Source of the DNA: Archivesica marissinica
Lineage: Eukaryota > Mollusca > Bivalvia > Venerida > Vesicomyidae
Assembly (NCBI GenBank): GCA_014843695.1
Contig: CM026390.1
Location: 56,011,624-56,075,623 of the forward strand
Length of the DNA: 64,000 nt
Direction of reading: 5' to 3'
A model generated the notes under the pieces. The model was not told where the DNA came from and made no database searches. It saw only the letters and a program-made list of their open reading frames with translations. Both the position numbers and the translations under genes were made by a program. Below, in pieces: positions 1 through 12,469 of the stretch; the stretch's first letter is position 1; every line of letters begins with the position of its first letter.

Positions 1-2990
1 ACCACAACTTACTATCACCCATCCAATACTATTACCCATCCAACTTACTATCACCAATCCAACTTACTATACCCATCCAACTTACTATTACCCATCCAAC
101 TTACTATTACACATCCAACTTACTATTACCCATCCAACTTACTACTACCCATCCAACTTAACACCCATCCAACTTACTAACACCCATCCAACTTACTATT
201 ACCATCCAACTTACTACTACCCATCCAACTTACTAACACCACCAACTTACTATACACATCCAACTTACTATAACCATCCAACTTACTATTACACATCCAA
301 CTTGCTAACACCCATCCAACTTACTATCACCCATCCAACTTACTATCACCCATCCAACTTACTATTACCCATCCAACTTACTATTACACATCCAACTTAC
401 TATTACCCATCCAACTTACTAACACCCATCCAACTTACTATTACACACCCAACTTACTATTACCCATCCAACTTACTAACACCCATCCAACTTACTATTA
501 CCCATCCAACTTACTATTACACATCCAACTTACTAACACACATCCAACTTACTATTACCCATCCAACTTACTAACACCCATCCAACTTACTAGTACCCAT
601 CCAACTTACTATTACACATCCAACTTACTAACACCCATCCAACTTACTATTAACCATCCAACTTACTATCACCCATGCAACTTACTATCACCCATCCAAC
701 TTACTAACACCCATCCAACTTACTATTACCCATCCAACTTACTATTACACATCCAACTTATTATTACACATCCAACTTACTATCACCCATCCAACTTACT
801 ATTACCCATCCAACTTACTATCACCAATCCAACTTACTATCACCCATCCAACTTACTATTACCCATCCAACTTACTATCACCAATCCAACTTACTATTAC
901 CCATCCAACTTACTATTACCCATCCAACTTACTATTACACATCCAACTTACTATTACCCATCCAACTTACTACTACCCATCCAACTTACTAACACCCATC
1001 CAACTTACTAACACCCATCCAACTTACTATTACCCATCCAACTTACTACTACCCATCCAACTTACTAACACCCATCCAACTTACTATTACACATCCAACT
1101 TACTACTAACCATCCAACTTACTATTACACATCCAACTTACTAACACCCATCCAACTTACTATTTCACATCCAACTTACTAACACACATCCAACTTACTA
1201 TTACCCATCCAACTTACTATTACACATCCAACTTACTATCACACATCCAACTTACTATTACACATCCAACTTACTATTACCCATCTAACTTACTATTACA
1301 CATCCAACTTACTAACACCCATCCAACTTACTATTACCCATCCAACTTACTAACACCCATCCAACTTACTATTACCCATCCAACTTACTATTACACATCC
1401 AACTTACTATTACCCATCTAACTTACTATTACCCATCCAACTTACTAACACCCATCCAACTTACTATACTACCCATCCAACTTACTAACACCCATCCAAC
1501 TTACTATACTACCCATCCAACTTACTAACACCCATCCAACTTACTATACTACCCATCCAACTTACTAACACCCATCCAACTTACTACTACCCATCCAACT
1601 TACTAACACCCATCCAACTTACTACTACCCATCCACCTTACTAACACCCATCCAACTTACTACTACCCATCCAACTTACTATTACCCATCCAACTTACTA
1701 TTACACATCCAACTTACTAACACCCATCCAACTTACTACTACCCATCCAACTTACTAACACCCATCCAACTTACTACTACCCATCCAACTTACTATTACC
1801 CATCTAACTTACTACTACCCATCCAACTTACTATTACCCATCCAACTTACTATTACCCATCCAACTTACTATTACACATCCAACTTACTATTACCCATCC
1901 AACTTACTAACACCCATCCAACTTACTATTACACATCCAACTTACTATTACCCATCCAACTTACTATTACACATCCAACTTACTATTACCCATCTAACTT
2001 ACTATTACCCATCCAACTTACTATTACCCATCCAACTTACTATTACACATCCAACTTACTATTACCCATCCAACTTACTATTACCCATCCAACTTACTAT
2101 TACCCATCCAACTTACTAACACCCATCCAACTTACTATCACCCATCCAACTTACTATTACCCATCCAACTTACTAACACCCATCCAACTTACTATCACCC
2201 ATCCAACTTACTATTACACATCCAACTTACTATCACCCATCCAACTTACTATTACCCATCCAACTTACTATACTACCCATCCAACTTACTATACTACCCA
2301 TCCAACTTACTACTACCCATCCAACTTACTATTACACATCCAACTTACTAACACCCATCCAACTTACTATACTACCCATCCAACTTACTAACACCCATCC
2401 AACTTACTACTACCCATCCAACTTACTATTACACATCCAACTTACTATTACACATCCAACTTACTATTACCCATCCAACTTACTAACACCCATCCAACTT
2501 ACTTTTACCCATCCAACTTACTATTACCCATCCAACTTACTATCACCCATCCAACTTACTACTACCCATCCAACTTACTATCACCCATCCAACTTACTAC
2601 TACCCATCCAACTTACTATCACCCATCCAACTTACTATCACCCATCCAACTTACTATCACCCATCCAACTTACTATCACCCATTCAACTTACTATCACCC
2701 ATCCAACTTACTATTACACATCCAACTTATTATTACCCATCCAACTTACTATTAACCATCCAACTTACTATCACCCATGCAACTTACTATACTACCCATC
2801 CAACTTACTATTACCCTTCCAACTTACTAACACCCATCCAACTTACTAATACCCATCCAACTTACTATTACCCATCCAACTTACTATTACATCCAACTTA
2901 CTATTACCCATCCAACTTACTATTACCCATCCAACTTACTATTACCCATCCAACTTACTAACACCCATCCAACACCCATCCAACTTACTA
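1..2990 (+). repeat. 19-bp satellite array, left edge open
   Basis: About 157 head-to-tail copies of a 19-bp unit, consensus acccatccaacttactatt. The main variable positions follow 'cttact' (attac, aacac, actac, atcac), with some 17, 18 and 21-bp units. The array is already running at base 1, so its true length is unknown. It ends in truncated units near 2990. No gene is seen inside it. Confidence 0.97.
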
Positions 2991-3749
2991 CACCCACATC
3001 ATTTTGAAATGTATTGTTCAACTGGACTGGAGTTCCATATTAATATATGGGCTGCAAACAACTTTCATTGATTTAAGGTTCTACCCGTATTGATTGGCAC
3101 GTAGTAGCTTGGTATTTGAACATGCCTGGCTGTATAACTCGTCACGAGAGTGTCACAGAATCAATGCCGGTGTCCCGTGACCAATTATGCCCGTGCAAAT
3201 GACAATGGTATAATTTGACGACGTCATGATATACAGCTTTCTAGGATCGTTGTGATCTCTAATTGGACATTTAGTGTACAGGGTATCAATTAAATCATTA
3301 ATTATTCAACATATATTGATTGGTACACAGTTAACATCACTAATAAATCAAAGTAACATAATAGGTAGGCACTTAAATGTCAGGTCTAGTTTTCACATCT
3401 CCAGTGGAAGTCTTCAGACGGGGCTGGTCCGGTGGAGACCCCGGGACCAGACGGCCTGTTATACCACCAAATGGAATCCGATATAACAAACACACTGGAT
3501 GTTTATAAATATGTGTAATCTATGTGTAATGATTGAAATAAAATGATATGTCTTGTCTTTCAAAAATTAGTCCTCGGATGTGTATGCGAAATTTCAAAGC
3601 AAACAGTTAGACGGTTTTTGAGAAATTATAACGTGTGAGCGGTTTATACGTATAAATAATTTCTGAAATCAGACTGTTTGGGGTCACATTTCAAGGTCAC
3701 TCTTGTTGGTGGAAATTGTTATGTGGGGAGTAAAACACCACTAGAAACA
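2991..3749. other. Unique spacer, no gene recognised
   Basis: Non-repetitive sequence between two arrays. A short open frame of about 70 codons (3274-3486) has no recognisable motif. An AATAAA-like sequence lies near 3538 but has no gene upstream that I can support. Confidence 0.5.
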
Positions 3750-5574
3750 GTATGCAAGTTATCAATGCATTACATTCGACAGTATGCAAGTTATCAATGC
3801 ATTACATTCGACAGTATGCAAGTTATCAATGCATTACATTCGACAGTATGCAAGTTTTCAATGCATTACATTCGACAGTGTGCAAATTATCGATGCATTA
3901 CATTCGACAGTATGCAAGTTATCAATGCATTACATTCGACAGTATGCAAGTTTTCAATGCATTACATTCGACAGTATGCAAGTTTTCAATGCATTACATT
4001 CGACAGTATGCAAGTTTTCAATGCATTACATTCGACAGTATGCAAGTTTTCAATGCATTACATTCGACAGTATGCAAGTTTTCAATGCATTACATTCGAC
4101 AGTATGCAAGTTATCAATGCATTACATTCGACAGTATGCAAGTTATCAATGCATTACATTCGACAGTATGCAAGTTTTCAATGCATTATATTAGACAGTA
4201 TGCAAGTTATCAATGCATTACATTCGACAGTATGCAAGTTTTCAATGCATTACATTCAACAGTATGCAAGTTTTCAATGCATTACATTCGACAGTATGCA
4301 AGTTTTCAATGCATTACATTTGACAGTATGCAAGTTTTCAATGCATTACATTCGACAGTATGCAAGTTTTCAATGCATTACATTCGACAGTATGCACGTT
4401 TTCATTGCATTACATTCGACAGTATGCAAGTTTTCAATGCATTACATTCGACAGTATGCACGTTTTTATTGCATTACATTCGACAGTATGCAAGTTTTCA
4501 ATGCATTACATTCGACAGTATGCAAGTTATCAATGCATTACATTCGACAGTATGCAAGTTATCAATGCATTACATTCGACAGTATGCAAATTATCAATGC
4601 ATTACATCCGACAGTATGCAAGTTATCAATGCATTACATTCGACAGTATGCAAGTTATCGATGCATTACATTCGACAGTATGCAAGTTATCAATGCATTA
4701 CATTCGACAGTATGCAAGTTTTCAATGCATTACATTCGACAGTATGCAAGTATTCAATGCATTACATTCGACAGTATGCAAGTTTTCAATGCATTACATT
4801 CGACAGTATGCAAGTTTTCAATGCATTACATTCGACAGTATGCAAGTTTTCAATGCATTACATTCGACAGTATGCAAGTTTTCAATGCATTACATTCGAC
4901 AGTATGCACGTTTTCATTGCATTACATTCGACAGTATGCAAGTTTTTCAATGCATTACATTCGACAGTATGCAAGTTTTCAATGCATTACATTCGACAGT
5001 ATGCACGTTTTCATTGCATTACATTCGACAGTATGCAAGTTTTCAATGCATTACATTCGACAGTATGCAAGTTATCAATGCATTACATTCGACAGTATGC
5101 AAGTTATCAATGCATTATATTCGACAGTATGCAAGTTTTCAATGCATTACATTCGACAGTATGCAAGTTTTCAATGCATTACATTCGACAGTATGCAAGT
5201 TATCAATGCATTATATTCGACAGTATGCAAGTTATCAATGCATTATATTCGACAGTATGCAAGTTATCAATGCATTATATTCGACAGTATGCAAGTTTTC
5301 AATGCATTACATTCGACAGTATGCAAGTTTTCAATGCATTACATTTGACAGTATGCAAGTTTTCATTGCATTACATTCGACAGTATGCAAGTTATCAATG
5401 CATTACATTCGACAGTATGCAAATTTTCAATGCATTACATTCGACAGTATGCAAGTTTTCAATGCATTACATTCGACAGTATGCAAGTTATCAATGCATT
5501 ACATTCGACAGTATGCAAGTTATCAATGCATTACATTCGACAGTATGCAAGTTATCAATGCATTACATTCGACG
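3750..5574 (+). repeat. 32-bp minisatellite, about 57 copies
   Basis: The unit is 32 bp, starting acagtatgcaagttatcaat and ending gcattacattcg. The main variants are tta/ttt before 'tcaatgcatt' and occasional cgttttcattg or cgttttta. The unit has no stop codon in any plus frame and 32 is not a multiple of 3. All three frames therefore stay open for hundreds of codons as an artefact of the repeat. A few 33-bp units shift the frames. Confidence 0.97.
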
Positions 5575-6253
5575 TGTTTTAGTTATATGCAAACATGTAC
5601 TTGTTGACGGCCCCAGGTTACGTAGAGGTGACGTAGAGTATAATAGAGTATAATACATTACTGTCATTGGCCGAAAATTGAGTGAATACTAATATCTATA
5701 ACAACGTCACATAACACATACCGATTCAGTGATATTGCTGTTCAAACAAAATGGCGTTCAATCACGTATGTATTGTCCATATTGATTCAGCTCAAATTCT
5801 ACGGTAATACGGATACAAGATAATAAACTCACGGTTAACCGTTTTTCAGATATTCATTATTTCCACAGTATCACTAACACACTGTCCTATACCACTAACG
5901 CACTGTCCTACACGTACAGTCATGTTTCTCTTACATCGCTGTTACTGTATATTCCATGGATAAAACATGAGCGTCCGGATCAATTCCATAACCATGTTTG
6001 TTATTCTGTTTGAATATTTGTATATTTACTCTTGGTAAATACCTGTCAGACGAGGAAGTCAGAGGGCTCCGTCAAGAACGGAATGACCCTCACTGATAAC
6101 GATATGTACAGTTCAACTCACTCCGAAAATAGAATGCAGCTCATGTATATGTTGTTATTAAAGACCGCCTCACAGATCTCTGCAACGAAAACAATACGTT
6201 CCCCTGGAAGAACGGACGGATGCAATTGTGTATGTATTTAACAGCTTTCTTCT
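5575..6253. other. Unique sequence, nothing recognised
   Basis: No convincing ORF, RNA gene or transposon end. A short open frame at 6032-6241 has no recognisable motif. Confidence 0.4.
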
Positions 6254-6389
6254 ACGATTGTACGTTGATCTCAGCACGAGCCGAGTTCTTCCACGATTTT
6301 ACGTTGATCTCAGCACGAGCCGAGCTCTTTCACGATTTTACGTTGATCTCAGCACGAGCCGAGCTCTTCCACGATTTTACTTTGATCTT
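6254..6389 (+). repeat. 39-bp tandem repeat, about 3.4 copies
   Basis: Tandem units begin cacgattttacgttgatctc and end in cgagccgagctctt plus two or three bases. The 39-bp length keeps frame, which explains a short 13-residue repeat in the open frame here. Confidence 0.9.
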
Positions 6390-6610
6390 TCTGGTGCGGG
6401 CCGTTATCTAATGTCAAAACTTGTGACCCAAATCATTTGCATTTTCATACTATGTATTGTAACGTTCTGTGCATAATATTAACTATTGATTTGCAATGAA
6501 ATGAATATTTGAATTATTAATCAATCGATCGTGGATTACATTTACACTTACTAACATGAATTGTCCCTATAATGCATTATGTAAGTGTGCTTACTGAGTG
6601 AAGCTTTTAA

Positions 6611-7225
6611 AGCGACACTACATCAGTTAAAACACAACTTTCTACAGAATGTATTTTCCTATTATGTGGTATAATTTTGCCTCAAATACTGGGTATTTCA
6701 ACTATATAACTAGTGTATCCTGAACAAACAAGCAAATAAAATACATTGTTTTCACGTATAAATGGGTTGCTACTACAAATTCTTCCGAATACATTCGAAC
6801 ACTAACATTGAATCAATAAACAGTGTTTTTGTGATCTACAGTCTTTCCAAATTGAAAGTAGGATGTCATATAACGACCATCCACACTCCTGAATTGACGT
6901 GTGTTTGTCAGCAGTCAATACTAAACGCGGTATAATGTCGTTTAAAGATCATTTATCTAAGTCTAGTCTACAAATAAATATACATAGGCACACATGTGAG
7001 ATATAACGGCAAATCTGTACCATAAATCGTGCTATTCAGGATACACGAGTTGTATTACGCATGAATGTCGACCCTATTTACATTATTTTGTTATGTCAAC
7101 AAACCGCGTATACGACGTTTGCTTATTAGTTGAAATACTGAGGCAAATATTTGGAACTAATTTATACCATATAATAGGAAAATACATTCTGTAGAAATGT
7201 GCGTTTTCACTAATGTAATGTCGCT
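6611..7225. mobile_element. piggyBac-like MITE, copy 1 (615 bp)
   Basis: The element starts AGCGACACTACAT and ends in its complement ATGTAATGTCGCT. It has long imperfect terminal inverted repeats of about 95 bp, compare 6611-6705 with 7131-7225. TTAA lies directly outside both ends (6607-6610 and 7226-7229), which is the target duplication of piggyBac-type elements. No transposase frame is present, so it is non-autonomous. A second copy in the opposite orientation lies at 49697-50214. Confidence 0.85.
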
Positions 7226-7456
7226 TTAAACAAATCATAAAATAGAACACATAGAAATTGTATTTACTAACGCATACAACTATTTTATGAGTAGACTTTG
7301 GCAGGACGTAAGTATAATGACACTGGTAACTCTGCAGGGAATTCGCGTATCTTACGAATAATCATTACAATAGTTGAAAACGTTACAAGTTATACCCAAG
7401 GTAAGGTATTACACCCCCACCTAATTACTAGAAATAAATCACACCATGCACACCAG

Positions 7457-7735
7457 ATGGATCTGTAGTCCAGTGGTAACACGCTGGACTGGTAATTCAG
7501 GGATCACAGGTTCAACCCCCCGTCTGACCATAATAAAATTAACCGTCTTTCTGAGGGGACTTTAAACCGAGGTCTCGTGTCGGTGCTTTACACCGTGCAC
7601 GTAAAAGAACCAGAGGAGACTCTGGAATGGGTATATGCCTGTATCATTGCACTATCCTCCAACATTCTAAAATGACTACTCTCTTCAGGAGGCGTCGCTC
7701 ATATGGACAACAGGTAGGCGACGATAAATAAATAA
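7457..7735 (+). mobile_element. tRNA-derived SINE, family A
   Basis: The head is tRNA-like with an A box (tagtccagtggtaacac), an anticodon arm ctgga-ctggtaa-ttcag and a B box (ggttcaacccc). The anticodon would read GGT, so tRNA-Thr-like. The body contains cacgtaaaagaaccagag and ttgcactatcctcc. The tail has a stem formed by gcgtcgct and agcgacg, then ataaataaa. Other copies lie at 15344 (-), 45304 (-), 46239 (+) and partly at 53035 (+). Confidence 0.9.
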
Positions 7736-7751
7736 ACACACACGCGCGCGC

Positions 7752-7784
<33 letters not shown>

Positions 7785-7854
7785 CACACGCACGCACACA
7801 CACACGCACACACACACGCACGCACGCACACACGCACACACACACACACACACG

Positions 7855-7900
<46 letters not shown>

Positions 7901-7901
7901 C

Positions 7902-7975
<74 letters not shown>

Positions 7976-8019
7976 CAACACACACACACACACACACACA
8001 CACCACACACACACACACA

Positions 8020-8077
<58 letters not shown>

Positions 8078-8135
8078 CACAACACACACACACACCACAC
8101 ACACACACACACACACAACACACCACACACACACA

Positions 8136-8173
<38 letters not shown>

Positions 8174-8239
8174 CACCACACACACACACCACACACACAC
8201 ACACACACACCACAACACACAACACACACACACCACCCA

Positions 8240-8272
<33 letters not shown>

Positions 8273-8289
8273 CACACACACACACACCA

Positions 8290-8338
<49 letters not shown>
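7736..8338. repeat. CA/CACG microsatellite, about 600 bp
   Basis: Opens with alternating purine-pyrimidine CGCG and CACG steps, then nearly pure CA with scattered extra C or A that shift phase. It begins exactly at the 3' tail of SINE A. The long open frames on the minus strand are Cys/Val artefacts of GTGT. Confidence 0.97.
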
Positions 8339-8340
<2 letters not shown>

Positions 8341-8478
8341 GGATAAGGGTTTTTAAACACAATGGCTTATTGGACTGAGCTACCGCAAATCCAACACTAA
8401 TAGATTAGCAGATAATGGTTTAAGTTAAGACTAAATGTAAGGCAAGCTTGTATCGGTAATACAATATAGTGTATCGTT

Positions 8479-8516
8479 TATATATGTCGATGCTTGTAAG
8501 TATATAGGTGTATATA
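8479..8516 (+). repeat. Left end of the 22-bp array
   Basis: About two units of the gtatataggtcgatgcttgt type, cut by the Tc1 element at 8517. The array resumes at 10211. Confidence 0.8.
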
Positions 8517-8760
8517 CACTTAACAACTCTTATAAGTGTGCATGTATAAATGGTCTCATATCTCCGTCAATATTGGCCCGATAATGATGAAATTTTCAGC
8601 AAATACAGTTGAGATATATTTCATGATATTCCATTTATTGTATTGCATAACAAACACAAATTTAACACACATGACTAATTAATGTGATGGTGCGTAAAAA
8701 GTCAATGTTGCAAAATGATAATGTCAATGATAAAACTCAGGCCGATGAGAATTAAGTATT

Positions 8761-10028
8761 CTAATATCGCGTATGCCCACCCTGACTGCGGATCACAGCT
8801 TGGCAACGTCGTCGCATGGCAGGGACATAACGTCGTACATAGTTCTGGGGTAGATTTGCCCACTCTTGCCCAATCTTCGCACGGAGCTGGGCTATGGTCG
8901 GTGGCACTGCGCCGGTCCTTCTTACGCGGCGATTCAATTCATCCTATAGATTTTCTATAATGTTTAAGTCGGGAGACTTCGGTGGTATGTCCATCACATT
9001 GTTGTGGTTAGCATTCAGAAAGACTATTGTCGCCCTAGCCGTGTGGGCTGGTGTGCGCCATCCTGCAGCAACCGCAATCCTCTATTATTCCTAAACATGG
9101 GTACTACCTCAGTTTGAAGCACGTCATGTTGGTACCGGGCGACGTATAGATTACCGTTAATGAACACGATGTTAGTCTTGTGATGTAAGGAGACACCAGC
9201 CCATACCATTACTGACCCACCCCCGTACCTATCTCGTTCGATGACGCAGTTGTCGTTGAACCGTTCTCCCAGTTGTCAATATACCCGTGAACGACAGTCG
9301 TTTTCTGTAGGCAGAACTTCTTTTCGACAGTAAACAGGACCTCTCCCCATTCTGCCTGTGTTGTTCTAAGATGACGCCGAGCCCAACGATCTCGTAGTGC
9401 CCTATGCCTCTGAGTCAGTACAATACCCTTAAAGGGCCGTCTACACCGCATGTTGGCGGGCGATCGAAGACGCCTTCTAACTGTCAACGCAGAGATATGG
9501 CGTCTGTGCGTCTCGTGCGTTTATCCGGTCGTCTTGACAGCTGTACGTGTTCTCTGCTGACGATGCCCATGTACGATGTGATTATTTTGTGCAGCTGTTG
9601 TACAACGCCCATGTGGTCTGCGAGGGAGGTTACCAACGTTGCCAGTCGCTCTGTACTTAAGCATCCGCTTTCTGATGGCATTGCGGTGTACACCCATGCG
9701 TCGCGCAACCTGCAAATGTTACGGATAACATGACATTAGTAATTAAAATATATAATTTATTTTTTATGGATATTTTCGATAAAAAACTGAATGTTAGTGA
9801 CTTTCAATGTTTATAACACAAAGAAACTTAATTAATTAGTGACATTGAATTAACTTTGAGACGTACCTCTGTTTGGTGTATACCGGCGTTGATGAAGCCG
9901 ACTGCTATTCCCCGTTCCGCTATGGTCAGCCTGCCCATGTCATGTTTTTCTGATGTGTGGATCGTAATAAAGTCCACAACGACCAAATGCAGTTTTAGTT
10001 TGTGCCAGCGCACCATTTCCTCGTGCAT
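8761..10028 (-). pseudogene. TcA transposase, DD34E, degenerate
   Basis: Reading from 10028 down, exon 1 carries the first helix-turn-helix region (GRLTIAERGIAV). A phase-0 intron (9710-9866) follows, then exon 2 starting VARRMGVHRN. Later parts contain GGGSVMVWAGV, LLQDGA and SPDLNIIENL, and end GGHTRY and a stop at 8761. The second Asp and the final Glu are separated by 34 residues, as in the Tc1 family. Damage seen: a stop at 9521-9523, a frameshift after FCLQ near 9300, an in-frame TGA, another frameshift after the second Asp, and Trp changed to stop in ENLW. The first catalytic Asp (usually S-D-E) reads T-V-E. It cannot encode an active enzyme. Confidence 0.9.
9710..9866 (-). other. Predicted intron in TcA transposase
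   Basis: 157 bp, donor GAG|GTACGT at 9866 and acceptor TTTGCAG|GTT at 9710. It separates HQTE from VARRMG in phase 0, and the joined residues fit an uninterrupted Tc1 helix-turn-helix. The interior is AT-rich. Inference from splice consensus and protein continuity. Confidence 0.75.
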
Positions 10029-10210
10029 TGTGTTGTTTTTGACGTTGCGTGATTCAACGCGCCGTATCGATTAAATTGATCATGTTGATCACGGGATAAT
10101 ACTCGAAATGTAGTCAATAGCCAGTACACAAAATTTCGTGCAAATATATTGATAAATAAAAAAGTTATACGGAAATCAAAGATGCACACTTATAAGAGTT
10201 GTTAAGTGTA

Positions 10211-10607
10211 GGTGATGTTTGTAAGTATATAGGTCGATGCTTGTAAGTATATAGGTGTATATAGGTCGATGTTTGTAAGTATATAGGTCAATGTTTGTAA
10301 GTATATAGGTCGATGCTTGTAAGTATATAGGTGTATATAGGTCGATGTTTGTAAGTATATAGGTCGATGTTTGTAAGTATATAGGTCGATGTTTGTAAGT
10401 ATATAGGTCGATGTGTGTAAGCATATAGGTGTATATAGGTCGATGTTTGTAAGTATATAGGTCAATGTTTGTAAGTATATAGGTCAATGTTTGTAAGTAT
10501 ATAGGTCGATGTTTGTAAGTATATAGGTCGATGTGTGTAAGTAATACTAAGTATATAGGTCGATGCTTGTAAGTATATAGGTATATATAGGTCGATGTTT
10601 GTAAGTA
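10211..10607 (+). repeat. 22-bp minisatellite, middle segment
   Basis: Units of the type gtatataggtcgatgtttgt plus aa, with some units carrying an extra gtatat. It is the continuation of the array at 8479 and resumes again at 12125, so two Tc1 elements split a single array. Confidence 0.95.
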
Positions 10608-10609
10608 TA

Positions 10610-12122
10610 CTGAGTCAAAAAAGAAACGATACCTGGTGTTTATGTGTCTATAATTTCAACATTTATTAAGAAAATTCTTTGAAAATTCATAAGATGATAG
10701 TCCAACATGTTTGAAAGAGGAGCACATAAAGCATAATGAGCTTCCGAAACTGTCTGCTGCGTGATGACGTAATTCGTCGGACAGGGGTCTAATGGAGTTT
10801 TCACACAGACGTCAATACCGAGTATGGGCACCCTTTGCGTCTCTCACTGCAATGCACCGCCGTCGCATCGAACGGAAGAGTGTCTGAATCTCTTGCTGGT
10901 CAATATTTGTCCACTCCTGACGCAAAACATCCCTCAGTTGGTTTAACGTTACCGGCTGACGTCGTCTGACGCGGCGTTCTAACGTATCTCACAAATGTTC
11001 TATGGGTGACAAGTCTGGTGACAAAGCAGGCCACGGCAGGGTTTCAATATTGTTCTGCTCCAATAATGTATTGGAAATCCGAGCAGTATGACACCTGGCG
11101 TTGTCCTGTTGGAACAGTGTGACGTTTCTGTTGGCGTTAAAGAACGGCACAACAACTGGCGCAAGGATCTCATCACAGTACCGCTGGGCGTTTAGGTTCC
11201 CGTCCACCACTAACAGTTCAGTGCGACTGCCGAAGGTGATACCGCCCCACGCCATAATGCTTCCGCCCCCGAACAGATCGACCTGACGTACACATGCGTC
11301 GGCGTAACGTTCACCGCGTATGCGATATACCCGCTCTCTGCCATCTGCTCGACGCAAACAGAACCGCGATTCATCGCTAAACATCACCGAATTCCACTGT
11401 AACCGAGTCCAGCGAGCACGTTCCGTCGTCCATTCCCGCCGTACGTCACGGTGACGTCGTGTCAGGATGGGTCCAACGTATGGCCGATAGGCACGAATGC
11501 CACGTTCACCGAGTCGGTTCCTGACTGTTTGTGCACTGATGCGATTGTTAGTCATCCCAGGAGTAACGGCAGCTGTGTGCGTAGCAGGTAGGAACCGGTC
11601 ACGTAAATGTGACGTCCGAATGTGACGGTCCTGTTCACGCGTCGTCACACGTGGTCGACCAGATCTTGAACGGTCGTCCACCGATCCATGTGTTCGGTAA
11701 CGTCGAAGTAGACGTGTTATCGTGATCCGCGTAACCCCGAGTCGATTTGCAACGTCACGCTGACGTAAACCGCCGTCAATCATGCCAATGACACGCATTC
11801 TCTGATTGCGGTTTAGCCTAGGCATTTTGTTAGAGGTAACACTGGGTATGTAAGGTGTTTTTCCTCAATGATAATGCAATACCAGTACAATAAACCGGTT
11901 TTCCGATTTGTACATGTGCAGGAAGTTGTCGTTGTTGAGGAGCACGTGCAAATCGGAAATTCGGCGTTCCAGGATTATCGGGTGTTTATTTACCTGTGTT
12001 TATGGTTGGCTGACGTTGCAATAAGATACCCGGTACTGATACGTAATAATATATTAAACCTTTCTATGGTTTTATCCGTTTTACGTCATTTTTAGTTTGG
12101 TATCGTTTCTTTTTTGACTCAG
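10610..12122 (-). mobile_element. Tc1-type transposon TcB, copy 1 (1513 bp)
   Basis: Ends CTGAGTCAAAAAAGAAACG and its inverted complement are flanked by TA (10608-10609 and 12123-12124). It is nearly identical to the copy at 32559-34062 but in the opposite orientation. The 9-bp size difference matches a three-residue deletion in the transposase of the other copy. Confidence 0.95.
10812..11825 (-). pseudogene. TcB transposase copy 1, one premature stop
   Basis: Starts with ATG at 11825 (MPRLNRNQRMR) and ends TRY and a stop at 10812, 338 codons including the stop. A helix-turn-helix and a GRPRVTT segment come first, then FSDESRF (first Asp), LFQQDNARCH (second Asp) and SPDLSPIEHL (Glu). The only break seen is TGA at 10989-10991, where the other copy has the Trp of EHLW. 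The frame is open on both sides, so this copy died recently or carries a sequencing difference. It retains the NAQ residues missing from the second copy. Confidence 0.92.
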
Positions 12123-12124
12123 TA

Positions 12125-12421
12125 TATATAGGTCGATGTTTGTAAGTATATAGATTGATGTTTGTAAGTATATAGGTCGATGTTTGTAAGTATATAGGTC
12201 GATGTTTGTAAATATATAGGTCGATGCTTGTAAGTATATAGGTATATATAGGTCGATGTTTGTAAGTATATAGGTCGATGTTTGTAAGTATATAGGTCGA
12301 TGCTTGTAAGTATATAGGTCGATGCTTGTAAGTATATAGGTATATATAGGTCGATGTTTGTAAGTATATAGGTCGATGTTTGTAAGTATATAGGTCGATG
12401 TTTGTAAGTATATAGGTCGTT
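12125..12421 (+). repeat. 22-bp minisatellite, right segment
   Basis: About 13 units of the array interrupted by TcA and TcB. It ends at 'taggtcgttacttc'. Confidence 0.93.
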
Positions 12422-12469
12422 ACTTCACATTCATTTTCAGAAATCGAGGTAAATCTCTTTACCAGATTA

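Larger units (their letters stand above)
8517..10208 (-). mobile_element. Tc1-type transposon TcA (1692 bp)
   Basis: Terminal inverted repeats of about 27 bp beginning CACTTAACAACTCTTATAAG are found at 8517 and, inverted, ending at 10208. Each is bordered by the TA target duplication (8515-8516 and 10209-10210). It lies inside a 22-bp minisatellite and carries a decayed, intron-containing DD34E transposase on the minus strand. Confidence 0.92.

Noticed and set aside
1..5574. CRISPR array
   Set aside because: The repeats are contiguous with no unique spacers, and the context is eukaryotic.
3678..5653. Three overlapping open frames of 415-633 codons
   Set aside because: A 32-bp unit without stops reads open in every plus frame. 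The frames are shifted copies of the same peptide repeat.
7457..7530. Functional tRNA genes at the SINE heads (also 13250, 30315, 45036, 46239)
   Set aside because: Each is followed by a conserved non-tRNA body and tail shared among dispersed copies, and the acceptor stems do not pair well.
7644..8362. Cys/Val-rich proteins of over 200 residues
   Set aside because: Direct translation of a CA/GT microsatellite.
11868..12095. Small ORF of 75 codons, also present at 32586-32813
   Set aside because: It lies in the non-coding end of TcB and is conserved only because the two copies are nearly identical.
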